From: Thiothrix lacustris DSM 21227
GTDB taxonomy: Bacteria > Pseudomonadota > Gammaproteobacteria > Thiotrichales > Thiotrichaceae
Assembly (NCBI RefSeq): GCF_000621325.1
Contig: NZ_JHYQ01000017.1
Span: 35,776-99,775 of the forward strand
Direction: 5' to 3'
Length of the DNA: 64,000 bases
Position numbers and translations under genes: made by a program. This document shows, piece after piece, positions 7,780 through 15,843 of the stretch (positions are counted from its first letter, which is position 1; every line of letters begins with the position of its first letter). The notes under the pieces were generated by a model that was not told the origin of the DNA, did no database searches, and was given only the letters and a program-made list of their open reading frames with translations.

Positions 7780-8646
7780 TCAGAGGACGCCTTCGCGCTT
7801 GAGTTGGGTTTCCAGCACTTCTATTTGTACGTCCAGATCGAAATGGTTGTCTTCGAGCAATTTGGTTTGCTGTTCTGCAAATGTCTGTTCTATCGAATCC
7901 AGCACACGGCTGAAATTGGTTTCCAGAGCAACTGCCTTTTCTCCCTGATGAGTGCGTGCATAGCCTTCGGTGACACGCTGAGTGCCATCCAGATAGACTT
8001 TGAGGAATTTGCGGGCGCGGGATAGGCGAGTCGGGTCATCTTCGATGCTGTCGAGGACTTCACGCGCCTTGCTGGTGATGCGTTGCAGGCGGGCGTTGAA
8101 TTCCGGGTTAGGGATTTGGCGGCGGGCGCGTTCAATCGCGTCGATTTTGATGTTGGCGGCATCCAGTGCGTCGAGCACTTCTTCGATGGTGACGCCGATG
8201 GAGATGTTGCCTGCCTTGTCCTTACGTGGGTCTAACCCGTAGTAGAGGGCAAATCCGAGGAAAGTTGCTGCCCCAACCAGAATGGAGGAAAGGATTCCAC
8301 TCATGGCAAAATTGGAGATCCACCAATCTAACGCACCCGTGGCTATACTAATGATCAGCGCTGCTACGGTTTTAAAGGGCGTGGAAGGTGCGCGGGCAAT
8401 TTTGCGCCGTTCATATTCGCCTTGTAAGCGGAAGCCTCGCCGGGCGACGCTCGCCCCGACCATGAAGGCTGCAAATATTCCGCCTGTGACCAAGGTATCC
8501 ATGACATCACCTCGCATCAATGAACCGATGGCGGTAATCAGGGAGGGCAGGGGAAGTAAGTAAAGCAGGATACCCTTTATGCCGTAACGGACGTTATGGA
8601 TAGTGGGTTCGTAGCGTTTGGCAGCCGACTTGACCGTTGTTGTCAT
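7780..8646 (-). CDS. XpaC-like membrane protein (5-bromo-4-chloroindolyl phosphate hydrolysis family)
   Basis: 288 residues. About four hydrophobic segments lie in the first 140 residues (GILLYLLPLPSLITAIGSL; LVTGGIFAAFMVGASVARRG; VAALIISIATGALDWWISN; ILVGAATFLGFALYYGLD), followed by a cytosolic helical half (VTIEEVLDALDAANIKIDAI to the C-terminus). This is the arrangement of XpaC-family proteins, named after a Bacillus activity but of unclear function. GGAG stands six bases before the ATG. It follows a 34-codon membrane microprotein gene by 12 bp and leads the TelA-SPFH-zinc-ribbon genes. Confidence 0.75.
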   Translation of the reverse strand: MTTTVKSAAKRYEPTIHNVRYGIKGILLYLLPLPSLITAIGSLMRGDVMDTLVTGGIFAAFMVGASVARRGFRLQGEYERRKIARAPSTPFKTVAALIISIATGALDWWISNFAMSGILSSILVGAATFLGFALYYGLDPRKDKAGNISIGVTIEEVLDALDAANIKIDAIERARRQIPNPEFNARLQRITSKAREVLDSIEDDPTRLSRARKFLKVYLDGTQRVTEGYARTHQGEKAVALETNFSRVLDSIEQTFAEQQTKLLEDNHFDLDVQIEVLETQLKREGVL

Positions 8647-8658
8647 GGTGTCTCCAGC

Positions 8659-8763
8659 TTAGAAGAGAGGGGGAAATAGGTGAAAAATAGATAGCACGCT
8701 GACACCGCCAACCGTCACCACCAAAAGAATAAAACCAACTGTCTTTTGTAATGCATAAGCCAT
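8659..8763 (-). CDS. 34-residue single-helix membrane microprotein
   Basis: A short frame with a near-ideal ribosome site (AAGGAGGAC, seven bases before ATG) encodes 34 residues: MAYALQKT, then the hydrophobic helix VGFILLVVTVGGVSVLSIF, then HLFPPLF. It ends 12 bp before the XpaC-like start on the same strand, so it should be the first gene of that operon. Small one-helix proteins often bind larger membrane partners; here the XpaC-like or SPFH proteins are the obvious candidates, but that is only inference. No homolog is recognised. Confidence 0.65.
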   Translation of the reverse strand: MAYALQKTVGFILLVVTVGGVSVLSIFHLFPPLF

Positions 8764-8900
8764 TGCGCTTTGTCCTCCTTTTTATAATCAGTGCTAAGTG
8801 TAGCGTGTATATGAGGTGATAGCCCATTCTATTCAAGCATGATGCTTAGAAAAAGATTTTATTTATGAACAGAAGCTGTATAATGGCAAATAAGTTTGTG

Positions 8901-9150
8901 TCAGAACGAAAAAAAAGCGAGCCGTTTTATGCTCGCTTTTTGTAAAGGTAATCTAAGAACGCCGAAGCTGATGGCTCCGGTAGTGAATGCAAGCAAACCC
9001 CCTGTTTGCACGATTGCATTCGGTTCTCGTACTTTACCATTCAACCAGCTCCCCAATAAATGGCCGGTTGTAAAGGTTAGTTTGAGAAAGTTAACTTCAG
9101 CGTGCCGTCATCCCGAATCTCTTATGCCATTGAGTGTCAGAACGGCGGAA
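8901..9150 (-). pseudogene. Decayed integral membrane protein remnant
   Basis: The minus strand stays open from 9107 to a stop at 8901 and reads like real protein: TFTTGHLLGSWLNGK, then IVQTGGLLAFTTGAISFGVL, ending KRLAFFSF. Upstream of an in-frame TGA (9108-9110) the same frame continues back to about 9150 (ACSAVLTLNGIRDSG) before another stop, and no start with a ribosome site is present. The TGHLLGSWL pattern followed by a small-residue helix recalls the DUF1275/YoaK family, but the match is loose. The rest of the 515-bp gap (8764-9278) holds no gene that I can support. Confidence 0.4.
8911..8941. terminator. Rho-independent terminator hairpin
   Basis: AAAAAGCGAGC pairs with GCTCGCTTTTT across an eight-base loop. 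The longer T tract is on the minus strand (eight T), so it is best suited to stop minus-strand transcription ahead of the microprotein/XpaC operon. It overlaps the 3' end of the remnant gene. Confidence 0.7.
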
Positions 9151-9278
9151 CAAGCTTATTTTTTTATTTCAGATACATCTGACGACAGAATCGTTACCAC
9201 AAACCCCAAGTTCGCGATTCCTGCTGAAGTTGTGACTATACTAAGGGTGAATCACTGAATCGAACCTGAATTCTTGGC

Positions 9279-10079
9279 TTATTTTTTAATCGATAAAAAT
9301 AAAGCCGGGTCGACTGCCTCACCATTCAAATACACAGACCAGTGCAAGTGTGGGCCTGTTGCTCGCCCAGTGCTGCCGACCTGTCCGATAATATCCCCTT
9401 GTTGCACCGTGTCACCGGCTGCTACATTTATTTTGCTCAAGTGTGCGTACATGCTGATCACGCCGTCGCCGTGGTCAAGATAGACCGTGTTGCCGCTAAA
9501 AAAGAAATCATCGGTGTGTAACACTCGCCCAGCAGCAGTGGCTTTGACGGAGGTTCCACTGGCGGCGGCGATGTCCATGCCACTGTGTGGACTACGGGGT
9601 TGATTGTTAATAAAGCGTTTCAAGCCAAAACGCCCGGTGTCACGTCCTGGCACGGGTTTAATGAAATCCAGTTGTGCGTCACCCTCGGTGAAGTGCGTTT
9701 TGATTTGTTTTTGGGCGGCTTGTTCCTGAATGATGCGTTGGCTGGATTCATCATCCGGGTCGACCTTGTTTTTGTCTTTGATGGTAATGCGCTGGGTTTT
9801 GTATTGCTTAGCTTGTATCTGGAAAGGGATAGATCCTGTTGAAGTGTCCAGTTGCTGAGTACCTGTGTCTGCATCAAGGGGAATACCGATGACCGCGACC
9901 CATTCAGAATCCAGTGGCACGACCGTTACCCGGTTGCCTGCATACTGTACAATAGGCGTTTTGTCTGAGAGTGGCGCGACTGGAATGATGGCAATGCCGC
10001 CCGGTACAGGGTTGGCGTGTGGGAAAGCCAGCAGGTTGGCAGAATAAAATGCCATGCTTAATAGTAACCATTTTTTCAT
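9279..10079 (-). CDS. Secreted M23-family metallopeptidase (LysM-less)
   Basis: 266 residues from the ATG at 10079. That start opens a signal peptide (MKKWLLLSMAFYSANLLA) and is the only sensible choice, because longer in-frame extensions run through the divergent aminotransferase gene. The C-terminal peptidase domain has the zinc ligands in SPHSGMDIAA (HxxxD) and GPHLHW (HxH), with MYAHLS between. The middle part (about 90-150) is helical and charged. M23 enzymes cut peptidoglycan cross-links, and relatives with this domain order act in cell separation. Confidence 0.85.
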   Translation of the reverse strand: MKKWLLLSMAFYSANLLAFPHANPVPGGIAIIPVAPLSDKTPIVQYAGNRVTVVPLDSEWVAVIGIPLDADTGTQQLDTSTGSIPFQIQAKQYKTQRITIKDKNKVDPDDESSQRIIQEQAAQKQIKTHFTEGDAQLDFIKPVPGRDTGRFGLKRFINNQPRSPHSGMDIAAASGTSVKATAAGRVLHTDDFFFSGNTVYLDHGDGVISMYAHLSKINVAAGDTVQQGDIIGQVGSTGRATGPHLHWSVYLNGEAVDPALFLSIKK

Positions 10080-10115
10080 TTTTATTGACTCGATCAAGTT
10101 GGTACGAAATAGATC

Positions 10116-11285
10116 ATGAAGCATAGCATAGCCGCGAAACGAATGCGGGACATCCAACCTTTCCATGTGATGGCTTTGCTGGCTGAAGCGCGTCAGCGTG
10201 AAGCCGCTGGGCAAGACATTATTCACATGGAGGTAGGGGAGCCGGATTTTCCAACCCCAGCACCTATTGTGGAGGCCGGTATCCGTGCTTTGCAGTCAGG
10301 GCAAACCAAATACACCGCAGCACGGGGTTTGCCGCCGCTACGTGAGGCAATTGCTGCTTACTATGCCAGCCGTTTTGGGGTGAACATTTCACCTGAGCGC
10401 ATCCTGATTACGCCGGGCGCATCGGGCGCGTTGCAACTGGTGTTGGGGGCGCTGTTGAATCCGGGTGATGAAGTGCTGATGACCGACCCCGGCTATCCCT
10501 GTAACCGTCACTTTGTACGCCTGTTTGAAGGCAAGGCAACGGCTATTCCGGTGGATGCAGCGACTGACTATCAACTGAACCGTGCACACGTTCAGGAACA
10601 TTGGAATACAGCCACTAAGGCTGTTTTGTTGGCAACACCTGCGAATCCCACCGGGACAGTCTTGACCTTGCCGCAATTGGCAGACATTCATGCCGCCGTT
10701 CGGCAACGTGGCGGGGAATTGATTGTGGATGAAATTTATCAGGGGCTGACGTATGGCATTCCTGATACCACAGCGCTGTCGGTAGACCCTGATAACTTGT
10801 GGGTCATCAACAGCTTTTCCAAATATTTCGGCATGACAGGTTGGCGCTTGGGCTGGGTAGTTGCCCCGGAATGGGCAGTGGAAACACTGGATCGTTTGGC
10901 ACAAAACATCTTTCTGGCGGCATCCACCCCGGCGCAATACGCGGCATTGGCAGCGTTTACACCAGAAGCCTTGGCTATCATGGAAGCACAACGCCAGGAA
11001 TTGCAGCAGCGGCGGGATTTTTTGCTGCCTGCCTTGCGGGAACTGGGCTTTGCGGTGCGTACTGAGCCGCAAGGGGCTTTTTACCTGTATGCAGGTTCAG
11101 AACGTTTCGGTGAGGATGCGCAGCGTTTGTGTCGGGATATGCTGGATCAAACAGGCGTGGTATTCACGCCGGGAATCGACTTTGGCAGCCATCAGGCAAA
11201 CACGCATGTACGCTTTGCCTATACCACGGGCGTGGCGCGACTGGAGCAGGCAGTAGAACGTCTTGCCCACTGCCTGCCGCGTTGA
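10116..11285 (+). CDS. PLP-dependent class I/II aminotransferase
   Basis: 389 residues. Fold-type I aminotransferase: IIHMEVGEPDFPTPAPIVEAG near the N-terminus, TPANPTGTVL for the substrate/PLP region, IVDEIYQGL with the PLP-binding Asp/Tyr, and NSFSKYFGMTGWRLGW with the Schiff-base Lys at about residue 236. The C-terminal FAYTTGVARLEQAVERL has the substrate-carboxylate Arg region. The specific substrate cannot be set from sequence; aspartate or aromatic amino acid activity is possible. It is divergent from the M23 gene with a 36-bp gap and converges on ypfJ. Confidence 0.85.
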   Translation: MKHSIAAKRMRDIQPFHVMALLAEARQREAAGQDIIHMEVGEPDFPTPAPIVEAGIRALQSGQTKYTAARGLPPLREAIAAYYASRFGVNISPERILITPGASGALQLVLGALLNPGDEVLMTDPGYPCNRHFVRLFEGKATAIPVDAATDYQLNRAHVQEHWNTATKAVLLATPANPTGTVLTLPQLADIHAAVRQRGGELIVDEIYQGLTYGIPDTTALSVDPDNLWVINSFSKYFGMTGWRLGWVVAPEWAVETLDRLAQNIFLAASTPAQYAALAAFTPEALAIMEAQRQELQQRRDFLLPALRELGFAVRTEPQGAFYLYAGSERFGEDAQRLCRDMLDQTGVVFTPGIDFGSHQANTHVRFAYTTGVARLEQAVERLAHCLPR

Positions 11286-11286
11286 G

Positions 11287-12153
11287 TTAACTGCTGAATG
11301 AATTGCAGTTTTTCAGGTCGCCCGATTTCAGGCCACGCTGAAACCATTCCATACGTTGTGTGGATGAGCCGTGCGTAAAGGAATCGGGGTTGATACGTCG
11401 CCCGGACATGCGTTGCAAGCGGTCATCGCCAATAGCACCTGCGGCATTGATAGCTTCTTCAATATCACCTTCTTCCAGTACATTGAATTGTTTGTGGGCA
11501 TGGTGTGCCCACACGCCAGCGTAACAGTCTGCTTGCAGCTCCAGTGCTACCGACAAGCCATTGCTATCGCTTTTGCTGGCGCGTGCTTGCAGGTTGGTAA
11601 CTTTGTCGGTCGTGCCCATCAGGTTTTGGACGTGATGACCGATTTCATGCCCCAGAACATACGCTTGGGCAAAATCACCGGATGCCCCCAGATTCTGGAG
11701 TTCGCGAAAAAAGCCGAGGTCGATGTAAACCTTCTGGTCGCCGGGGCAGTAAAACGGGCCAGTGGCTGAGCTGGAATAGCCGCAAACGGAATCCGTGCCG
11801 TCTTCAAACAGCACCAGTTTCGGCTCTACGTAGCGCCCACCAAGCTGGCGGAATACTGGGTTCCAGACATCTTCGGTCGAAGCCAGTACCGAGGAAGCAA
11901 ATTGCCCCGCTTCGTCTTGGGGTGTCCCCGTAGATACGGTTTGGGTACTGCCCCCACCAAACCCACCGAGGATGGTATTTGCCCCACCGACCAACCCCAG
12001 CACCTGAATCGGGTTAAAACCCATGTACCAGCCAATCAGAACGGCGGCGACGGTGCCGAGTAGGCCAATTTTCATTTTACCACCACCACCACCGCTACTT
12101 CCACCCCGCCGGTCTTCCACGTTGCTGCTTTGCCGTCCTGTTCTCCAACGCAT
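11287..12153 (-). CDS. ypfJ: Neutral zinc metallopeptidase, YpfJ/KPN_02809 family
   Basis: 288 residues. A short Arg/Ser/Gly-rich N-terminus is followed by one transmembrane helix (IGLLGTVAAVLIGWYMGF, about 27-45) and a large outer domain with the zinc motif HEIGHHVQNLMG and the downstream LELQADCYAGVWAHHA. The C-terminal SFTHGSSTQRMEWFQRGLKSGD is characteristic of the family. Function is unknown beyond being a putative envelope peptidase. The gene converges on the aminotransferase with one base between stops. Confidence 0.88.
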   Translation of the reverse strand: MRWRTGRQSSNVEDRRGGSSGGGGGKMKIGLLGTVAAVLIGWYMGFNPIQVLGLVGGANTILGGFGGGSTQTVSTGTPQDEAGQFASSVLASTEDVWNPVFRQLGGRYVEPKLVLFEDGTDSVCGYSSSATGPFYCPGDQKVYIDLGFFRELQNLGASGDFAQAYVLGHEIGHHVQNLMGTTDKVTNLQARASKSDSNGLSVALELQADCYAGVWAHHAHKQFNVLEEGDIEEAINAAGAIGDDRLQRMSGRRINPDSFTHGSSTQRMEWFQRGLKSGDLKNCNSFSS

Positions 12154-12200
12154 TTTGATTCTCCATAAAAATATTTGCAGGAATTATTTCGCCTTTTACT

Positions 12201-12228
12201 GAACTAAAGCCAATTGCGTTGTATCTGT
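12201..12228 (+). promoter_or_regulatory. Candidate ECF-type autopromoter of the sigma operon
   Basis: GAACTA, 17 bp, TCTGT: this fits the RpoE-like ECF consensus of GAACTT-N16/17-TCTGA with one change in each box. It lies about 80 bp upstream of the proposed sigma factor start and in the right direction, which would be expected if the sigma factor transcribes its own operon. Confidence 0.4.
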
Positions 12229-12306
12229 CAACTTATAAATGACTACAGCGTTAATACACGGGAGTCTCCGGCTATTGGCAGGGGAAAGAGGGGCACTCAA
12301 AGGAAT

Positions 12307-12909
12307 ATGATGAGAATGGCGGCATTGATAACCGGTCATAACGAGCGGTTGGAGAGAGATTCGCACAAGGATGATGGTTTGGATAACACGACACGCTTGG
12401 ACACTTTCCTGCGGGAAGTGAGTCGGCGTGCGTTCGTGGTTGCACGTCTGGCAACTCATGATGAAGATGAGGCAATGGATATTGTGCAGGATGCGATGTT
12501 CAAACTGGTGCAAAAATACGCTGGAAGTCCTCATGGTGAATGGGGTGCATTGTTTCACACCATCCTGCACAGCAGGATTAACGACTGGCATCGTCGCCAG
12601 AAAGTGCGTAACCGTTGGCGGGTGTTTTTTTCGACAAATGAGGAGGAGGATTCTGCACCGGAAGATCAGGTCGCCCAAACCCAGTTTTTGGAGCCAGAGC
12701 GCCAATTGCTGCAAGATGAAATGAGCGTTCTGATGCAAGAGGCGGTCGGGCAGTTGCCATTACGTCAGCAGCAGGCTCTGTTGTTGCGTGCGTGGGAGGG
12801 GTACGACATTGCAGAAACGGCCAACATCATGAAGTGCTCCGCAGGGAGTGTAAAAACACATTACTCAAGGGCTATCCACAGTTTGCGGGAAAAACTGGGA
12901 GATCATTAA
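12307..12909 (+). CDS. ECF-type RNA polymerase sigma factor
   Basis: 200 residues from the ATG at 12307, next to AAAGG; an upstream GTG/ATG frame is open but has no conserved sequence. Region 2 is seen in RAFVVARLATHDEDEAMDIVQDAMFKLV and WGALFHTILHSRINDWHRRQ, region 4 in LPLRQQQALLLRAWEGYDIAETANIM with the recognition helix SAGSVKTHYSRAIHSL. There is no region 3, as in ECF sigmas. Its stop overlaps the next gene's start (TAATG), where a DUF3619 protein is encoded; sigma/DUF3619/DUF3106 clusters recur in Proteobacteria. Confidence 0.85.
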   Translation: MMRMAALITGHNERLERDSHKDDGLDNTTRLDTFLREVSRRAFVVARLATHDEDEAMDIVQDAMFKLVQKYAGSPHGEWGALFHTILHSRINDWHRRQKVRNRWRVFFSTNEEEDSAPEDQVAQTQFLEPERQLLQDEMSVLMQEAVGQLPLRQQQALLLRAWEGYDIAETANIMKCSAGSVKTHYSRAIHSLREKLGDH

Positions 12910-13316
12910 TGACAAATATGACACAAGAGATGACTGAGCGTTTAGTGGTAGGGGTCGTCAAGCAGGGGATGGATCATTCTGTTATCAACCTGGGCTGGCA
13001 AACGCAAGCTAAATTGACGCGCTTACGCTTGCAGGCATTGGATCAGCTTGACCAGCCGTCTGCTGGTTTTGGCTTTTCATCGCTTTCGCGGGGATTTGCG
13101 ATTGCAACGGCTGTCACATTGGCAGCAACCCTTTGGGTGTTGCCAGATATGGCTGAGACACGTTCAGGGGGATTGGCATTGGCTAGTGATGCCCTGATGG
13201 ATGCGTCAGCAGCAAATTTGGATGTTAGCGCTATGGATGTGCTGATGTCCGGTGAAGAGATGGATTTGCTGGAAAATCTGGATATGTATGAATGGCTGGA
13301 TGCTGAATATGGTTAG
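12909..13316 (+). CDS. DUF3619 protein, candidate anti-sigma partner
   Basis: 135 residues. The soluble N-terminal part (TERLVVGVVKQGMDHSVINLGWQTQAKLTRLRLQALD) is helical; one transmembrane helix follows (GFAIATAVTLAATLWVLPDM, about 61-80) and then an acidic outer tail ending LDMYEWLDAEYG. Size, topology and position straight after an ECF sigma gene suggest an anti-sigma-like membrane protein, but DUF3619 has no proven function. Start chosen because ATG overlaps the sigma stop. Confidence 0.72.
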   Translation: MTNMTQEMTERLVVGVVKQGMDHSVINLGWQTQAKLTRLRLQALDQLDQPSAGFGFSSLSRGFAIATAVTLAATLWVLPDMAETRSGGLALASDALMDASAANLDVSAMDVLMSGEEMDLLENLDMYEWLDAEYG

Positions 13317-13340
13317 CGATTAATTATCAAGGAGATGGTG

Positions 13341-13574
13341 ATGAAAGGGAAAGGAATCCTGTTGAATATTGTATTTTGGATGTCGTTAAGTGGGGTAGCG
13401 CCTGTGACGGCTGCCGACACGGCTGATGATATTGCAACCATGCTCACATGGTGGGATGAGGTCGGCAGCGACTGGGAAAAAGCTGAAGCCTTCATTGAAT
13501 TTGCCGGTACGGAGAAGGAGTACCAGTTGGCAAATAACACAGTTGAGAGCGGTGATGAACAACAGCAGCAATAA
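13341..13574 (+). CDS. Small exported protein of the sigma operon
   Basis: 77 residues. The ATG at 13341 is preferred over that at 13335 because AGGAG then has six-base spacing. The N-terminus MKGKGILLNIVFWMSLSGVAPVTAA is a signal peptide; the mature part is short, acidic, with DIATMLTWWDEVGSDWEKAEAFIEF and a Gln-rich end. Its last 20 bases overlap the start of the DUF3106 gene. No family recognised. Confidence 0.65.
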   Translation: MKGKGILLNIVFWMSLSGVAPVTAADTADDIATMLTWWDEVGSDWEKAEAFIEFAGTEKEYQLANNTVESGDEQQQQ

Positions 13575-14037
13575 CAGTCATTTTATCGGTTTTCTGGTGG
13601 TGTTATTGGTAGCCCTGACGCTACTGTTGGCGAGTGGGAATGTAATGGCAGGATCGGTCAAGTGGGAAGCGTTGAGCAATACTGAGCAGTCTGTATTGAA
13701 GGCTTTTCAAGGTGAATGGGAGTCTTTGCCAGAGAAAACCCAAGGAAGTTTACGGCGTTGGGCGGCAAAACCTGCCGCAGAACGGGTGAGGATCAAGCAA
13801 CGTTTCAATGATTGGAGCAAACTTTCTGAGCCACAACAAAAAAATCTTACCAAGCAATTGAAACGTTATCGTGCAATGTCGGTCGAACAGAAAGTGCGCA
13901 TTAAGCAATGGCATGGGTGGGTTAAGAAATTACCAGAAACGGAGCGTAAAAAATTACGTGAAGAATGGAAAAACATGAGTGATGTTGAGCGTAAAGCCTA
14001 TATGAAAGTGTTACAAGAAAAATACGGTGGGCGTTAG
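13555..14037 (+). CDS. DUF3106-type exported protein with Trp-helix repeats
   Basis: 160 residues from the ATG at 13555. A hydrophobic signal segment (FIGFLVVLLVALTLLLASGNVMA) precedes a highly basic helical domain built from repeated units with pattern W-x2-L-x(3-5)-E/Q-x2-L/V: VKWEALSNTEQSVLKAF, EWESLPEKTQGSLRRW, FNDWSKLSEPQQKNL, WHGWVKKLPETERKKL and EWKNMSDVERKAY. This repeat layout is that of DUF3106 proteins, often the last gene of sigma/DUF3619 clusters. Likely periplasmic; a role in envelope sensing is inferred from context only. Confidence 0.78.
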   Translation: MNNSSNNSHFIGFLVVLLVALTLLLASGNVMAGSVKWEALSNTEQSVLKAFQGEWESLPEKTQGSLRRWAAKPAAERVRIKQRFNDWSKLSEPQQKNLTKQLKRYRAMSVEQKVRIKQWHGWVKKLPETERKKLREEWKNMSDVERKAYMKVLQEKYGGR

Positions 14038-14356
14038 GTATTCTGAAAAATAAATCAATGATGGTTAATTGTTTTGTATTTTTATCAAGACATTCAGGAT
14101 TCGTTAAGGTTAAGTTTTATTCACTGCGTTTTATTTTTGCATTATTTTCATGGGAAACAAGATCTTGAGCTGCTTGTTAAGTTTACGTTAAGGTCTTTTA
14201 GTTGATGTAGATTTGTGCTAATGTGTGACCATAATAATTTTTCGAGTGTTTATCCCGATGGGGTGGAAATACTTATACTGTTTGCGGTATAAGGATTTTT
14301 TGTTTATGCAGAAAGTATTTGAAGGTGTGAACACCTTTATAAAAGGAGCCTCTGGA
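14038..14356 (+). other. AT-rich leader region upstream of rpoS
   Basis: This 319-bp gap holds no convincing gene. GTTAAG-like hexamers recur (around 14104-14115 and 14178-14194) in an AT-rich stretch. A long transcribed leader that folds and is bound by small RNAs is known for rpoS in enteric bacteria; whether that applies here cannot be told from this sequence. Confidence 0.4.
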
Positions 14357-15388
14357 ATGCCAAGATCACAGACCCATACATCTGGCCAGAAAGTTATGCC
14401 TTCCATGTCAGCTGATGCCTTGGATGTTGATATATTAGATGCTGCTGAGCTGGAAGATGATCTTGATGAAGGTAGTCTCAGCGATGATTTATCTGATGCT
14501 GATGAAGCGTCAAACTCTCCTGAAATTGCTACGGTAGTGGTTTCTTCTGGTGAAGTTGATGCTACTCAAATGTATTTGCGGGAAATTGAATTTTCGTCCT
14601 TATTAACACCAGAAGAAGAAGTTCTATATGGTCGTCTTGCGCGTAAAGGTGATGAGTTCGGTCGTAAGAAAATGATTACCTGTAATTTACGTCTGGTGGT
14701 GAAAATTGCCCGTCGCTATATGAATAGGGGATTACCTTTGCCTGACTTGATTGAAGAGGGTAATTTAGGTTTGATCCATGCGGTAGAAAAGTTTGACCCA
14801 GAACGTGGTTTTCGTTTCTCCACTTATGCGACGTGGTGGATTCGTCAAAATATTGAACGTGCCTTGATGAATCAAACACGTACTATTCGTCTTCCCATAC
14901 ACGTCAACAAAGAGCTGAATGCGTACATGCGCAAGATGCGGGAGATGACTCAGAAGTTGGGTTATGAGCCTTCGTTGCCAGAAGTAGCGGAAGCGCTTGA
15001 TAAGCCAGTTGAAGTGTTACGCAAGCTGCTGGATTTCAATGAACGCATTACCTCACTGGATGTGACTGTGGGAAAAGATAGCGATAGCCCGCTAGTGGAT
15101 TTTGTGAGTGCAGAAACCAGTGATGAGCCCGATAGTAAGTTGGAAGAAGAAGATATTACCCAATCAGTCGACAACTGGTTAGGTCAATTGGAGTTTAAGC
15201 AAAAAGAAGTGATTATTCGCCGTTTCGGATTGCATGGCCATGAACGCGCCACCTTAGAACAGGTAGGCGAGGCACTCGGCCTGACTCGTGAACGTGTACG
15301 TCAGATTCAAATGGATGCACTTAAACGTTTGCGTCGTATCCTTGAGAACAAGGGCTTATCTTGTGAGAATTTGCTAGGCATTCACTAA
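14357..15388 (+). CDS. rpoS: RNA polymerase sigma factor RpoS
   Basis: 343 residues from the ATG at 14357, which follows AAGGAG by eight bases; the frame is open further upstream but without conserved sequence. After an acidic N-terminus (region 1.1-like, residues 20-60) come [21 protein letters not shown] (1.2), [43 protein letters not shown] (2.1-2.3), [19 protein letters not shown] (2.4), region 3, and the HTH of region 4 ([20 protein letters not shown]). Length and the [14 protein letters not shown] segment favour RpoS over RpoD, which is encoded separately here. It controls the general stress and stationary-phase response. Its end overlaps the convergent gene by four bases. Confidence 0.93.
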   Translation: MPRSQTHTSGQKVMPSMSADALDVDILDAAELEDDLDEGSLSDDLSDADEASNSPEIATVVVSSGEVDATQMYLREIEFSSLLTPEEEVLYGRLARKGDEFGRKKMITCNLRLVVKIARRYMNRGLPLPDLIEEGNLGLIHAVEKFDPERGFRFSTYATWWIRQNIERALMNQTRTIRLPIHVNKELNAYMRKMREMTQKLGYEPSLPEVAEALDKPVEVLRKLLDFNERITSLDVTVGKDSDSPLVDFVSAETSDEPDSKLEEEDITQSVDNWLGQLEFKQKEVIIRRFGLHGHERATLEQVGEALGLTRERVRQIQMDALKRLRRILENKGLSCENLLGIH

Positions 15389-15756
15389 TCCAGAAAAAAT
15401 GCCGCCGCTACGCGCCTTGCCTCAGACAACAATACATTATAAGTTCGGCAGGCCGCAGCGGTGGTCATTACTTCAAAACCAACACCGTGTTGCACCAACG
15501 CCTTCCATATTTCTGGTGTGGGGAAATGCTGATTTCCCCCCGTGCCAATCAAAATAACCTCTGCCTCAATGTCGAATAAGGCTTGCAAATGTTCGGGTTG
15601 TAATGCCTGGATGGACTGGGGTTGCCAGTCGCTAATCAGGGCTTGCGGCCCAATCAGGAAGCTGTTGGTCAGCTTGTCCTGATTGACACGAACCCAGTCT
15701 TTGTCATAACCAGTGATGCGGTAACTGGCTCCGCCCATGTCTTCACTAAACTTCAT
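15385..15756 (-). CDS. Mth938-like domain protein (DUF498)
   Basis: 123 residues from the ATG at 15756, which has GGGAG five bases upstream; an ATG four codons earlier is less well placed. The sequence [39 protein letters not shown] and [30 protein letters not shown] is typical of the Mth938/DUF498 family of small single-domain proteins with no proven activity. Gammaproteobacterial members are often next to amino-acid or respiratory genes. It is convergent with rpoS. Confidence 0.8.
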   Translation of the reverse strand: MKFSEDMGGASYRITGYDKDWVRVNQDKLTNSFLIGPQALISDWQPQSIQALQPEHLQALFDIEAEVILIGTGGNQHFPTPEIWKALVQHGVGFEVMTTAAACRTYNVLLSEARRVAAAFFLD

Positions 15757-15843
15757 TTCCGCTCCCATAGCCTTTTCTGTAATTGACAGTCTGCATGGTG
15801 AATTGTAATGTGGCTGGCATTAGCAATCAGGACATTCAGAACC

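Noticed and set aside
8896..9258. A 120-codon plus-strand open frame in the gap before the M23 gene
   Set aside because: It has no ribosome site and unremarkable composition, and the minus strand over part of it reads as a decayed membrane protein.
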